Positions 1 to 7,919 of a stretch of DNA of 64,000 bases are shown one piece after another. The notes under the pieces are model-generated. The model searched no databases, was not told the DNA's origin, and worked only from the letters and a program-made list of their open reading frames with translations. How positions within the stretch are numbered: the stretch's first letter is position 1; every line of letters begins with the position of its first letter. The DNA lies in contig NZ_BIMD01000014.1 in assembly GCF_004000905.1 (NCBI RefSeq), positions 42,573-106,572 on the forward strand. Reading direction: 5' to 3'. The position numbers were made by a program, and so were the translations under genes. The DNA is from Paenibacillus humicus NBRC 102415 (lineage in GTDB: Bacteria; Bacillota; Bacilli; Paenibacillales; Paenibacillaceae).

Positions 1-220
1 TTCGGCGGCGGTATTCTTCCTCCGACAAACCGAAGTCGGCTAGGTTGCTGCTGGTTAACTCGTGTAGCGTTGCTTTTACGAAAGTGGTCATCGCTTCCAG
101 CGTATATACCGATGTGTCGTCCGTCCGTTCCGGCAATCGTCGGCTCAGGCGCAAATAAAGGAAGAAGATTGAAAGCAACAAGAGCGCGATCAGGATGAAG
201 GCATTGAGCAAAGCCGTCAT
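1..220 (-). CDS. N-terminal part of a probable CpaF/TadA-like secretion ATPase (cut by window edge)
   Basis: Reading on the minus strand from the ATG at 220, the first 73 residues are visible and the gene runs off the left edge. Residues about 5-25 form one hydrophobic membrane segment (ALLNAFILIALLLLSIFFLY), followed by a charged linker and a helix resembling the N-terminal region of CpaF-type ATPases (VKATLHELTSSNLADFGLSEEEYRRR). The start overlaps the stop of the upstream gene by four bases (ATGA), so the two are translationally coupled. The CpaF assignment rests on this short helix and on the neighbours (CpaB-like and two MinD/CpaE-like proteins). The Walker motifs lie outside the window, so the call is an inference. 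Confidence 0.5.
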   Translation of the reverse strand, partial: MTALLNAFILIALLLLSIFFLYLRLSRRLPERTDDTSVYTLEAMTTFVKATLHELTSSNLADFGLSEEEYRRR

Positions 221-1056
221 GGCGTGTCGCCCTCCTTCCCTTCGAAAAGGTGCTGCCTTGCGCCTGCGCTTTCTATCACAGCCTGCGCCAATCGTCGCAC
301 CTGCTGCACGAACAGGTGGTTCTCATGACCGCTTGCTATCTTTCTGTTGCGAAACCAGAAAGGATTCGCTTCGCCATGCTGTGCCGCATCCATCCAGCCT
401 GTATTATGTGCAACAGGGTACACGGTCGGTCCTATACGGAATTGACGCATGAGATTTTTAGAAGTGAGCGTCGAATAAGGGTCGTACTGTCCGAACACGA
501 GCAGCGTTCTTCGGCCTTGCAGCATCGCTGCTTCTGCCGATTGAAAAAATCGCTCTAGAAGGAGACGGTTTTGCGGCAGGCAGACGACCCATACGTCGGC
601 CTGCTGCCGCAGCATTTCGTCCCAAGCCGACCCGCTGCCGCTCCCCCCATCCAACAGCACTACATCGTAAGCGCGGCGGGCAACCGCAAGCAGCGGTGTG
701 AGCCATTCCTTTGCCGTTTCGATAAAGATATCCTCTTGCTTGATGGAGCCGGGCAAAATATCCAGGCGATCCCGCAGTAACGGATGGGCATAGTCACGCA
801 GCATGACAGGCTCCAGCTTGCGGTTTTTCAGCAGACGCAAGAGCGCATCAATTCCCGTGTCCGGGGTATGCATGTCCTCTCTTCCGGCAGGTCGATAATA
901 GGCTCGTTCGACAGCGGCGTAACTGCTTAGCAAATGCCCAAGCAACAGCAATCGCGCCGAATATTCCAAACCCATGCACGTCGCCGCGGCGAGCAGATTA
1001 GTCGTTGTCCCGGCCTGACCTGATACAGGACTCCAAAATACAACGGTAGCTCCCAT
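217..1056 (-). CDS. CpaE/TadZ-like P-loop protein with degenerate Walker A
   Basis: 279 residues. The start is placed at the ATG at 1056 because AAAGGAG lies 8 bases before it; a GTG at 1077 in the same frame lies on the far side of that site. The fold looks like a MinD/ParA relative: a hydrophobic strand is followed by SPVSGQAGTTTN (residues 9-20), where a deviant Walker A would normally read KGGxGKT. Here both lysines are missing, so ATP hydrolysis may be lost. A later Walker-B-like strand reads YDVVLLDGG. TadZ/CpaE proteins often have atypical ATPase sites and localise Tad machines at the pole. It overlaps the next gene by four bases. Role in a Tad-like apparatus is inferred from neighbours. 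Confidence 0.6.
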   Translation of the reverse strand: MGATVVFWSPVSGQAGTTTNLLAAATCMGLEYSARLLLLGHLLSSYAAVERAYYRPAGREDMHTPDTGIDALLRLLKNRKLEPVMLRDYAHPLLRDRLDILPGSIKQEDIFIETAKEWLTPLLAVARRAYDVVLLDGGSGSGSAWDEMLRQQADVWVVCLPQNRLLLERFFQSAEAAMLQGRRTLLVFGQYDPYSTLTSKNLMRQFRIGPTVYPVAHNTGWMDAAQHGEANPFWFRNRKIASGHENHLFVQQVRRLAQAVIESAGARQHLFEGKEGDTP

Positions 1057-1070
1057 AAACGTTCTCCTTT

Positions 1071-1778
1071 CTACCACACCCGCACCCGTTTACGGGCGAT
1101 TGCCCAGGCTCGTCGCGCTGTCTTGCGGTCGCAATCGCCAAGCTGCTCCAGCATCGTCAGCAGCATCTCGCGAAACGCCCCGGTCAGCCCGCGAAGGTCG
1201 ATGCGGCCGTGGTGTTGATTGTTCAAATCGACGGCTGCATCGCGTTCGTCAAAAGGGAAGCGAAACACCGTATCCTCCAACTGGATATGCCGCAACCGCT
1301 TTTCGGCTCGCCACGCTGCCAACTTTCCCGGTATGTCAGGGGAGAGCAACTCGAAAAACGAGATAGGCTCTTCCGTGTTCTGTAAGCCGAGACGAAGCAT
1401 CAGCTCCTCGTTTTTCTCCAGCGATAACCGCCTTCCATCCCAGCACCACACCCGCTTATCAAACTGGGACAGGTTGTGGTGGAAAACAAATTCCGTATGG
1501 TCAGTGTCCACCAGCATGATGTCGTATGCCGGTGTCGTCCCTGCCTGTGCCAAGCCTCGTTCAAGCTGTTCGGGAGTGAGATAGCCGTAGGCCACATCCA
1601 TACCTTCATAATCCTGAACGGCGCTATTGGCATAGGCGTGCGGCAGATAACCCCGAATCGACTGCGTGACGGTGGAATCCACCAACAGCACTTTATTCCC
1701 CAAGGCCACAAGCAAGCGGCCAAGCACCAACAAAGCATGCGTCTTGTCCGCTACGCCGATAAAAACAATTTTTTTCAT
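1071..1778 (-). CDS. P-loop-fold protein without Walker A, partner of the CpaE-like gene
   Basis: 235 residues, started at the ATG at 1778, which has GAGGAG 8 bases upstream. It begins MKKIVFIGVADKTHALLVLG, a beta-strand then a helix where a MinD-type Walker A would be expected, but no GK[ST] is present. Further on are NKVLLVDST, matching the position of the Walker A' LLLDxD strand in ParA proteins, and YDIMLVDTD, matching Walker B. I read it as a catalytically dead ParA/MinD-fold subunit. It sits between the SAF-domain gene (12 bases before) and the other degenerate P-loop gene (14 bases after), so the three are surely one operon. I do not recognise a named family. Confidence 0.55.
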   Translation of the reverse strand: MKKIVFIGVADKTHALLVLGRLLVALGNKVLLVDSTVTQSIRGYLPHAYANSAVQDYEGMDVAYGYLTPEQLERGLAQAGTTPAYDIMLVDTDHTEFVFHHNLSQFDKRVWCWDGRRLSLEKNEELMLRLGLQNTEEPISFFELLSPDIPGKLAAWRAEKRLRHIQLEDTVFRFPFDERDAAVDLNNQHHGRIDLRGLTGAFREMLLTMLEQLGDCDRKTARRAWAIARKRVRVW

Positions 1779-1789
1779 ATCCGCACTCC

Positions 1790-2911
1790 TCATTGATTGA
1801 AGATGTTTTCCCACTTATCTTCGCTTGCCGGAGGCGCTTCGGTTGCAGGAGGCATACCCGATGGCAGCGACGGCGAAACGGCAGGAGGGGGCGTCTGTTG
1901 ATTTTTCGGAGATTGAGTAGCTGCTGCACCAGCAGCATCACTCACGCTAGGCTGCGGACCATTCGTCGAAACTGCTGATTCTCCAGACTGCGGTGTGCCT
2001 ACTGGCTGTGTTCCGCCCATGGCATTGCCCTGCCGCGTCGTCATCCGTTCGTTTTGCAACTGCTGCTGCACGGTTACACTACCGCTGGTGACGCGAAGTT
2101 TGTCCGAGTCGCTGACCGCCTTCAAATTGCCATCCAGCGTTTGACGCAGCGCGCGGGCAAGTTCGATTTTTGCGGTTTCGAGCAGATTGGGATCGACCGC
2201 CATCAGGTTCAATACCTTCTGATTGGCCGGATAGTTGACCACAGCCGCTTCCTGTAAGCCCGGCTCGATGTACGGGAGGGCATACAGCCGCGCTCCCTGC
2301 AAGTACGCATCAATAATTGCGCTGGACGTTTGGAGGATGTCCATCTCATTCAGTTCCAGCCACACAACCGTACCGGACAGCTCCTGTACCTTCTTTTTAG
2401 ATAAAAGAACAAAGTCCTCGCCGGTTGGAAAGCCGATGCGAACGTCTATATATTGGTTAGGCTTGAGATTAGAGGGAAGCTGAATGACCTGAAACTCCTG
2501 TATGCGCAAATCCTTCGGAATGGGCTGTCCTTCGTACAATAAAGAGGAAAGTAGCGGCATTCCTGATGCAAGCTCGATCTTGGCGTTTTTGCCGATGATG
2601 CTTTCCCGGTCGGTGATTACGCCCGGCGGAACCAAACTGACGGGCATCGGAACAGCCTTGAGGTCATCCGCTTTGAGCGAGACGCCTGCCGGTATCGTTT
2701 TTGCAGTCGTCCAGACATTTCGGCTGTTTTGCTGCTCCTCCTTTTTCAATTGCTGAATCTGCCGCTCATACTCCTCTTTCATCTGTTGCTGCTTTTGCTG
2801 CTGGTCGGTGTGCTGCATCAGCATATACAAGGCCGCTGCTACCAGAAGCGCCACGCTGATCGCAATGGCTCCCATGATGAGCGTCTTGCGGTGTCGATAC
2901 GTCCATGACAT
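1790..2911 (-). CDS. SAF-domain (CpaB/RcpC-like) membrane protein
   Basis: 373 residues. Residues 10-33 are a single membrane segment after a basic N-terminus. Residues 36-63 are rich in Q, K and E and probably form a coiled coil. Residues about 64-130 fit a SAF domain (WTTAKTIPAGVSLKADDLKAV, then PPGVITDRESIIGKNAKIELASGMPL), as in CpaB/RcpC, which stabilise the secretin or pore of Tad pili. The last 90 residues are a low-complexity Q/P/S/A tail. The start has AAAGGAG about 10 bases upstream. Firmicutes have no outer-membrane secretin, so its role is not the classical one. It is upstream of the two P-loop-like genes and the probable CpaF gene, supporting a Tad-like module. Confidence 0.7.
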   Translation of the reverse strand: MSWTYRHRKTLIMGAIAISVALLVAAALYMLMQHTDQQQKQQQMKEEYERQIQQLKKEEQQNSRNVWTTAKTIPAGVSLKADDLKAVPMPVSLVPPGVITDRESIIGKNAKIELASGMPLLSSLLYEGQPIPKDLRIQEFQVIQLPSNLKPNQYIDVRIGFPTGEDFVLLSKKKVQELSGTVVWLELNEMDILQTSSAIIDAYLQGARLYALPYIEPGLQEAAVVNYPANQKVLNLMAVDPNLLETAKIELARALRQTLDGNLKAVSDSDKLRVTSGSVTVQQQLQNERMTTRQGNAMGGTQPVGTPQSGESAVSTNGPQPSVSDAAGAAATQSPKNQQTPPPAVSPSLPSGMPPATEAPPASEDKWENIFNQ

Positions 2912-2958
2912 CGTTCACGATCTCCTTTCATTTATATAGAAGATACCTTGCGCTTCTC

Positions 2959-3570
2959 TTAACGCGCTTCGCCTCGCGGACGCGGCTTTGATGGGGCTTG
3001 CTCCGCTTGTCGTTGTGCCAGCTTCTCGGCCGCCCATGTGGGCGTATGCTCCGGCTTCAGGAACCCCATCAGGTCTTCCCGGTTATAGCGGTATTCATCG
3101 CCGGAATAGAGGGTTTCCGCATAGACCGCCCGCCCACGTGAGTTCCCCGAAGCCCCGAAACCTCCCGTTACCCAAATCAACTGATGGTCTGCCGTGCGAA
3201 ATTCCGGCCGCAACCAATCCAAACGGGTCACAACAATTCTGCCGCCGAGATCATCGTCACTTTTGATGGGCAGGCATTGGTCCGGTTGAATGGGAGGCAT
3301 CGGCTCCGTGATCGTAGCGCGCTCGGTCTGGAGTTTCTCGATTTCCCATTGCAATAGCTTGGTAAATTCCTGCATTGCGACTAGGTAATCCTCATATCCT
3401 TCTGCACCGTAATACTGATCGATACCAAACAAATTATTCTGCGAGCAGTAGCAAACCAAATAGGGCTTTTCGGTATTCGTGATGTCGATGCCTAAAACAA
3501 CCTCCACCCTGCCAATGGGTAGCGCTTGATAGACTTCGTAGTCACCGGCCATTCGTTTCTCTTGCTCCAT
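2959..3570 (-). CDS. Conserved mobile-element protein of unknown function
   Basis: 203 residues, mostly acidic and soluble. The N-terminal half contains VEVVLGIDITNTEKPYLVCY. The C-terminal half contains TRLDWLRPEFRTADHQLIWVTGGFGASGNSRGRAVY and then YNREDLMGFLKPEHTPTW. I recall this second block, with GGFGA, SRGRAVY and a tryptophan or tyrosine-asparagine-R-D pair, from proteins of Firmicute integrative elements, but I cannot name the family. GGGAGGG lies 8 bases before the ATG. It begins two bases after the stop of the 56-residue gene, so they are co-transcribed. No catalytic residues are evident. Function unknown. Confidence 0.6.
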   Translation of the reverse strand: MEQEKRMAGDYEVYQALPIGRVEVVLGIDITNTEKPYLVCYCSQNNLFGIDQYYGAEGYEDYLVAMQEFTKLLQWEIEKLQTERATITEPMPPIQPDQCLPIKSDDDLGGRIVVTRLDWLRPEFRTADHQLIWVTGGFGASGNSRGRAVYAETLYSGDEYRYNREDLMGFLKPEHTPTWAAEKLAQRQAEQAPSKPRPRGEAR

Positions 3571-3572
3571 CG

Positions 3573-3743
3573 TCAGCCCTCCCGGTTCTTTTTGCGGTCA
3601 CGTTTCTTGTGCCAGCCTTCGGCTTCCTGAGCCTGCTTGCGCAGTTGTGCTTCTTCCTCCTCAGATGGCCTACTACGCGCAAAACCCGGCTTTTCTTTCA
3701 TCAGACGTTCATACTGACGCCGTTTTCCTTTCGTAAAGTCCAT
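3573..3743 (-). CDS. Small, highly charged element protein (56 aa)
   Basis: A 56-residue protein beginning MDFTKGKRRQYERLMKEKPG and ending KKRDRKKNREG. About half the residues are K, R or E, and the middle (SEEEEAQLRKQAQEAE) should be a continuous helix. GGAGGAG lies about 10 bases upstream of the ATG at 3743, and the stop is followed two bases later by the start of the 203-residue gene. The ribosome binding site, the tight spacing and the lack of any competing frame support a real gene. Such small basic proteins are common in conjugative elements, but no function can be read from it. Confidence 0.6.
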   Translation of the reverse strand: MDFTKGKRRQYERLMKEKPGFARSRPSEEEEAQLRKQAQEAEGWHKKRDRKKNREG

Positions 3744-3772
3744 TGGATGATCTCCTCCCCGAAAATGGGCAT

Positions 3773-3798
3773 AAAAAAAGCTCTCCGTCAGGGGAGAG
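3773..3798 (-). terminator. Intrinsic terminator after parB
   Basis: On the minus strand CTCTCCCC, a four-base loop and GGAGAG are followed by CTTTTTTT. It lies 30 bases after the parB stop and only 30 bases before the start of the 56-residue gene. No clear promoter fits between, so downstream genes may depend on read-through. Confidence 0.7.
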
Positions 3799-3827
3799 GG
3801 TGCATGAACAAGGCGGCAACGGGGGAA

Positions 3828-4772
3828 TTACCGTTCGTGCTCCCTCTGCCGCCTTTTGTACCAGCTTTCCAGCAGTTGCACGATCAGGTCTTCCTTTTGT
3901 TTTTCCGAGAAGTCTCGTGGGAAAAAGCGGTCGATTCGTTCTCGCTGAATACTCATTTTTTCTTTCTGATTCGGCTTTTCCTCCGTTAGTATGGTGTAAA
4001 TGACATCTGTATTCAGCCTGCCTTCTTGACTCATCTTTTTCATACGCTGAGCCTGTGCAAGTGAAGGCGTGCAGTCCTCTGCCTGCATGGTATCGAATAG
4101 GGCTTGCTGTTCTTTCTCGGCCAAGTAAGATAACTCAACGGCAGGATTAAAGGCAATCCGTTTGTCGTCTACCATTTCGAGAATGTGAGGAGTGAGTTCG
4201 GTTAGGCGAACGTATCTAAATATTTGGTTTTTGCTTTCGCCCATCTGTTCTGCTAATATCTCGCTTGATTTCTTTGCAGCAGACTTGTTCCCAACTTGGG
4301 AACGAGTTAAATCTGTTCGTTGTCCTTGTCTGTTCATTGCTTCCAATTTCATTTTGTAGGCAAAAGCTTTTTCACTCGGAGAAATATACTCCCGTTGCAG
4401 GTTGCTATCCACCATGATGATAGTCGCCTGATCGTCATCCAACTCGCGAACGAGACATGGAATTGTCTCCATACCAGCCAATTCACTTGCCTTCTTTCGA
4501 CGATGGCCGGATACCATCTCGTATCCACCGCCTACCTTTGGCCGAACTAAGCCGGGAACAAGGACACCATACTGCTTGATACTATCCGCCATTTCTAACA
4601 TCGCTTCATCCGCCCTTACCTTAAAGGGATGACCGGGAAATTCACTAATTTCAGCCAATGGAATATCCATCACCTTTTCCCGTTGCGAATCGTTGCGGCT
4701 TTCCTCTGTCGAGAATAAATCATCGACTTTGGTCAGCTTTATGCTGGCGAGCCGATCTTCTTTCGCTGCCAA
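3828..4772 (-). CDS. parB: ParB-type partition/nucleoid protein, TTG start
   Basis: 314 residues if started at the TTG at 4772, which has AGGAGGTG 8 bases upstream; a longer frame exists but has no ribosome site. The order is that of ParB/Spo0J: box I (MDIPLAEISEFPGHPFKV), box II with GHRRKKASELAG at about residues 89-95 (the CTP-binding/clamp region), a helix-turn-helix around ILAEQMGESKNQIFRYVRL, and a C-terminal basic dimerisation tail. The TTG lies inside parA, giving a 53-base overlap and coupling the two proteins. This pair segregates plasmids; on an integrated element it suggests an extrachromosomal stage or plasmid ancestry. No parS repeat was identified by eye. Confidence 0.88.
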   Translation of the reverse strand: MAAKEDRLASIKLTKVDDLFSTEESRNDSQREKVMDIPLAEISEFPGHPFKVRADEAMLEMADSIKQYGVLVPGLVRPKVGGGYEMVSGHRRKKASELAGMETIPCLVRELDDDQATIIMVDSNLQREYISPSEKAFAYKMKLEAMNRQGQRTDLTRSQVGNKSAAKKSSEILAEQMGESKNQIFRYVRLTELTPHILEMVDDKRIAFNPAVELSYLAEKEQQALFDTMQAEDCTPSLAQAQRMKKMSQEGRLNTDVIYTILTEEKPNQKEKMSIQRERIDRFFPRDFSEKQKEDLIVQLLESWYKRRQREHER

Positions 4773-5547
4773 TATCCTGCACCTCCTTCGTAAGTGCAGC
4801 GTAGGCTTTAGCAACCTGTCCGTTCGGATCGTGGGCGTAAATGCTTTTACCCTTGGCGCTTGTTTCCGCCGCGCGGATGGACAGGGGGATTTCTGTATTG
4901 AATACACGCAGCTTATCCCCATAATCCCGACGCAAAACTAAAGAAATGTCTTTGGCGAAATTGGTTCGGCTGTCTACCATCGTGAGCAGCACACCGTCCA
5001 CAGCCAGCTTCGGATTAATTTGACGCCGAACGCGGGCAACCGTCTGCAAAAGCTGCGTCATGCCTTTGGCGGGCAGATAGTGTGCCTGTACCGGGATGAT
5101 GACGCTATCCGCCGCTGCCAATGAGTTGATCGTCATCATGCCCAAGCTCGGCATACAGTCGATCAGGATATAATCGTAATCTGCTTTTACGGAATCGATG
5201 TACGAACGCATAATCGTTTCCCTGCTCATCGTATTGACGAGCGCCACTTCGACCGCCGATAATTCGATGTTTCCCGGCATCAGGTCGATACCTTCGTGAT
5301 GGTGCAAAATACCTTCCCTCGGTTCATACGGCTCCTCCGTCATGCCCTTCACTAGCATTGTGGCGAGTGAAATGGACAGACTATCCGGTTCATGGAAGCC
5401 TAACGAATCCGTCAGGTTGCCCTGCGCATCCGCGTCCAGCAGCAAAACTTTCTTACCTTCAGCCGCTAAGCCAATACCGAGATTGACCGCCGTTGTCGTT
5501 TTGCCGACGCCACCTTTCTGATTGGCGAGAGCGATTACTTTGCTCAT
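4720..5547 (-). CDS. parA: ParA-type partition ATPase
   Basis: 275 residues. It carries a full deviant Walker A, NQKGGVGKTTTAVNLG (residues 9-24), Walker A' LLLDADAQGN, and Walker B YDYILIDCMPSLGMMTINSL. No N-terminal helix-turn-helix is present, so this is the small Soj/ParA type. The ATPase binds DNA non-specifically when ATP-bound and moves ParB-parS complexes. It is the first gene of the parAB operon, preceded by a bidirectional hairpin that separates it from the Shedu cassette. The glutamate-like switch and both lysines are intact, in contrast to the two degenerate P-loop proteins further along the same strand. Confidence 0.93.
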   Translation of the reverse strand: MSKVIALANQKGGVGKTTTAVNLGIGLAAEGKKVLLLDADAQGNLTDSLGFHEPDSLSISLATMLVKGMTEEPYEPREGILHHHEGIDLMPGNIELSAVEVALVNTMSRETIMRSYIDSVKADYDYILIDCMPSLGMMTINSLAAADSVIIPVQAHYLPAKGMTQLLQTVARVRRQINPKLAVDGVLLTMVDSRTNFAKDISLVLRRDYGDKLRVFNTEIPLSIRAAETSAKGKSIYAHDPNGQVAKAYAALTKEVQDIGSERRSARQHKADQSR

Positions 5548-5570
5548 CCAACAACTCTCCTTTCACGCAA

Positions 5571-5624
5571 AAAAGCCGACTGCACTGAACATTCAATAGT
5601 TCAGACAATCGGCTTTTTTGAAAA
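5571..5624. terminator. Bidirectional hairpin between the Shedu cassette and parA
   Basis: AAAAAAGCCGA at the left pairs with TCGGCTTTTTT at the right, with TGAAC/GTTCA as an inner stem. The A/T runs on both sides make it a possible terminator in either direction. It isolates parA from the DUF4263 gene, which ends 170 bases away on the same strand. The promoter of parA must lie within or just after it. Confidence 0.7.
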
Positions 5625-5792
5625 GTATCTATATAAAAAGAGAACGCCCCCGAAAGTGGAAGGCATTCTCTTGGACATTCATCGAATATAGCAATCTGGC
5701 ATCAAAAACAAATCGCGAAACTATTCTCTTTCGTTCAACATATCTACCCATCCCACGCCCAAATCCAAGTCACTTGACCACAAGGATATTTC

Positions 5793-6590
5793 TTAATACG
5801 TTGATCGTCCAATGATCTCGGTAACATTATCGTATAAATTATCGAAGTGAAGAAGACTAATTTTATCGTTATCCTTCATATTGCGTTGAATCCAGTAAGT
5901 ATTTTCATCAAAATCTTCGCGGCGTCCCGCTACAACTGTGTAATGAATCCGCGTTTTATCTAGTTTAAGAAATTCGCGGGGTAGTTCCATGTTCGGATGT
6001 TTGTATTTGTTAAACGATTCTTCAAGCGTGGGAAAATTAGGTTCAAGGTATCGTTTCCATTCGTTAATTTGCTTAATCCCCTTACGAAACGCCGCACCTA
6101 ATTCGCCGTCTTTAATGGTAATGTCTTTTTTGGGGTGTTCCAATTCAACGAGAATAAATTCGTAGCCGCCTGATCTCTTCCCAATTATCAGATAATCAAC
6201 GCGGTATGTATTGCCGAACCAAAATTCCGGTATAACGTAGGCTTCATGATGCCCGAAGTTGTGGTCTTTGAGAATGGAACCAATTATAAAATACGCTTGG
6301 TTCTGTTTTATAAACCTCATGATCGAAGCTTCGGTGGCATCCGGCTTGTCTAGTTCAACAAGGAACTTTTCCGTTAGATGGTTCAATCTATCTTCTTCTC
6401 TCAGTTCTTCGACATCCAAAAAATTGTTTGGAAATAAGCTCATGAAATGCCGCGCTGCCTTCGGATATTCTCTATAACGACTTCTTTTCCGCCATCTTCC
6501 TGTGCCTATTTTTTCATCTTGTTTCATCGCTTCCCATGTAATTCTTTCTTCTTCGGTAAGTTTCGTATAATCTCGCGAATACAATGACAT
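5793..6590 (-). CDS. Shedu-type antiphage nuclease (DUF4263/SduA C-terminal domain)
   Basis: 265 residues. The C-terminal two thirds fit the SduA/DUF4263 fold of the PD-(D/E)XK superfamily: PEFWFGNTYRVDYLII supplies E122 and D132, and GGYEFILVELEHPKKD supplies E149 and nearby lysines, where the family usually has ExK. The end (HYTVVAGRREDF, then ISLLHFDNLYDNV) matches the final strands of DUF4263 proteins, which carry a GR motif and a D-L pair. Shedu is a known single-gene phage defence nuclease. Here it starts 18 bases after a membrane-protein gene on the same strand, suggesting a two-gene system. The region is visibly richer in A and T than its surroundings, consistent with recent transfer. 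Target and trigger cannot be read from sequence. Confidence 0.78.
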   Translation of the reverse strand: MSLYSRDYTKLTEEERITWEAMKQDEKIGTGRWRKRSRYREYPKAARHFMSLFPNNFLDVEELREEDRLNHLTEKFLVELDKPDATEASIMRFIKQNQAYFIIGSILKDHNFGHHEAYVIPEFWFGNTYRVDYLIIGKRSGGYEFILVELEHPKKDITIKDGELGAAFRKGIKQINEWKRYLEPNFPTLEESFNKYKHPNMELPREFLKLDKTRIHYTVVAGRREDFDENTYWIQRNMKDNDKISLLHFDNLYDNVTEIIGRSTY

Positions 6591-6608
6591 TTTAACGATT
6601 CACCCCTA

Positions 6609-7298
6609 TTAAAAACCGATCATCGATCTAAATGGCGTATATCCAGTTACAATCGTAACAATTGAACTGACTAGACCTATCACACCAATAAGAAAGGAAA
6701 GCAGCTTGACTGGATAGTTATTTGAAAGTGTGTTGTACATCCTATATCGTACTAATCCTGACCAATACATCAAAGATATTGGACTTGTAACAACAAAGCG
6801 GACCCCTTCACGAAGCCATATTAACGGGTTCTTCACTTCCTTTTGTGCTTCATTCACCCAGCCTTCTGCGGCGCCTATAAACGTAAGCAACACATCGTCT
6901 ATCGTACTGATAACTTCCTGCAATATTCGACGTTCCAAATCCAAACTATAACTATTAACCATCTCTGAATAGTTTTCTCTAATGCCACTTATTCCGTTTA
7001 CGATAATTTCATAGTTCCTAAAATAATGATTCGCGCCGGGTGGTTTATACACCGATGCTATACCGAATGACCCCATTAACGTTTGCATCTTTGTTGATTT
7101 CATTTTTAGCCATTGGTATTTGTCGCCGTTGAATGTGTTTTGAAACAACGGCGAACAAAAATCTCTATAATTATTCATAAACTCGATAGCGAAGTTTTCG
7201 TTTTTTACTGTGGTTCGAAGAGTAGCAACTGTTTTGACGAAACCAATAACAATAATTAACACGACAATAATAAATGGTAGCCAGTTGTTCAACGACAC
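6609..7298 (-). CDS. Membrane protein paired with the Shedu nuclease
   Basis: 229 residues of no family I recognise. Residues about 6-27 form an N-terminal membrane segment (WLPFIIVVLIIVIGFVKTV). The middle 140 residues are soluble and contain QNTFNGDKYQWLKMKSTKMQ and a helical stretch around ILQEVISTIDDVLLTFIGAAEGW. One or two further membrane segments lie near the end (SFLIGVIGLVSSIVTIVTG). It is the first gene of the cassette; the nuclease starts 18 bases after its stop. Membrane partners are typical sensors or effectors in defence systems, so a role in activating or localising the nuclease is plausible but only inferred. Base composition is AT-rich like the nuclease gene. Confidence 0.6.
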   Translation of the reverse strand: MSLNNWLPFIIVVLIIVIGFVKTVATLRTTVKNENFAIEFMNNYRDFCSPLFQNTFNGDKYQWLKMKSTKMQTLMGSFGIASVYKPPGANHYFRNYEIIVNGISGIRENYSEMVNSYSLDLERRILQEVISTIDDVLLTFIGAAEGWVNEAQKEVKNPLIWLREGVRFVVTSPISLMYWSGLVRYRMYNTLSNNYPVKLLSFLIGVIGLVSSIVTIVTGYTPFRSMIGF

Positions 7299-7815
7299 GA
7301 CTCCTTAACATGTTATATGGACGGACGATATGTATAATATTGTATCATATTTTGACGCTTATCCGGGAAAGCCTTCATCGTAAAATAACCTATTCAACAC
7401 GTCGATCAATTAAAATCACACATAACAGATATGTTACTTTCAATGATAATAAACTCATCCAGCGAACGGCGGTTAACCGTCCTCATAGGCTGTCGCCCCT
7501 TCCAGGATCACTGCAAGCCGCCCCCATTGCGATAACTATGGCTAGACGGAAGTATCATTATCCCGCCGCATAGATTATCGCCAAAATGATACCATCATTT
7601 ATTTTTGCATAGGTAAAGATCGCTCGCACCCCAAATAAAGGATGGTCGTGGCGCACCTGCAAAATGGCTTTCCCTTTCGGGTATGCGGGGAACGTACCGG
7701 ATGAGTGGTTATGTTATTGTCAAAGAACGGTGGAGGGATGTATCCCCTCTACCATCCGTTTCATTTTTGAAGCCAAACCGGACCCTTCTCTCAAAAAATA
7801 TTTATGAAAATAAAA

Positions 7816-7855
7816 GCGGCAGCATCAAACTCTTCATAGAGCTTGGTGCTGCCGC
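7816..7855 (-). terminator. Strong hairpin, minus-strand terminator
   Basis: GCGGCAGCA pairs with TGCTGCCGC, with inner pairing CTCT/AGAG, giving a nearly continuous 40-base hairpin. On the minus strand it is followed by TTTTATTTTC. It lies 65 bases after the stop of the decayed minus-strand reading frame, as expected for that gene's original terminator. Confidence 0.6.
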
Positions 7856-7919
7856 AAATTATTGTGTGTAACTGCATCCTTTCCGTATGTTTGAAAAACT
7901 CTTTAATATAAGATATGTT

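Noticed and set aside
4720..5547. parS site near parAB
   Set aside because: No copy of the Bacillus parS 16-mer or another clear centromere-like repeat was seen by eye; element-type sites may differ.
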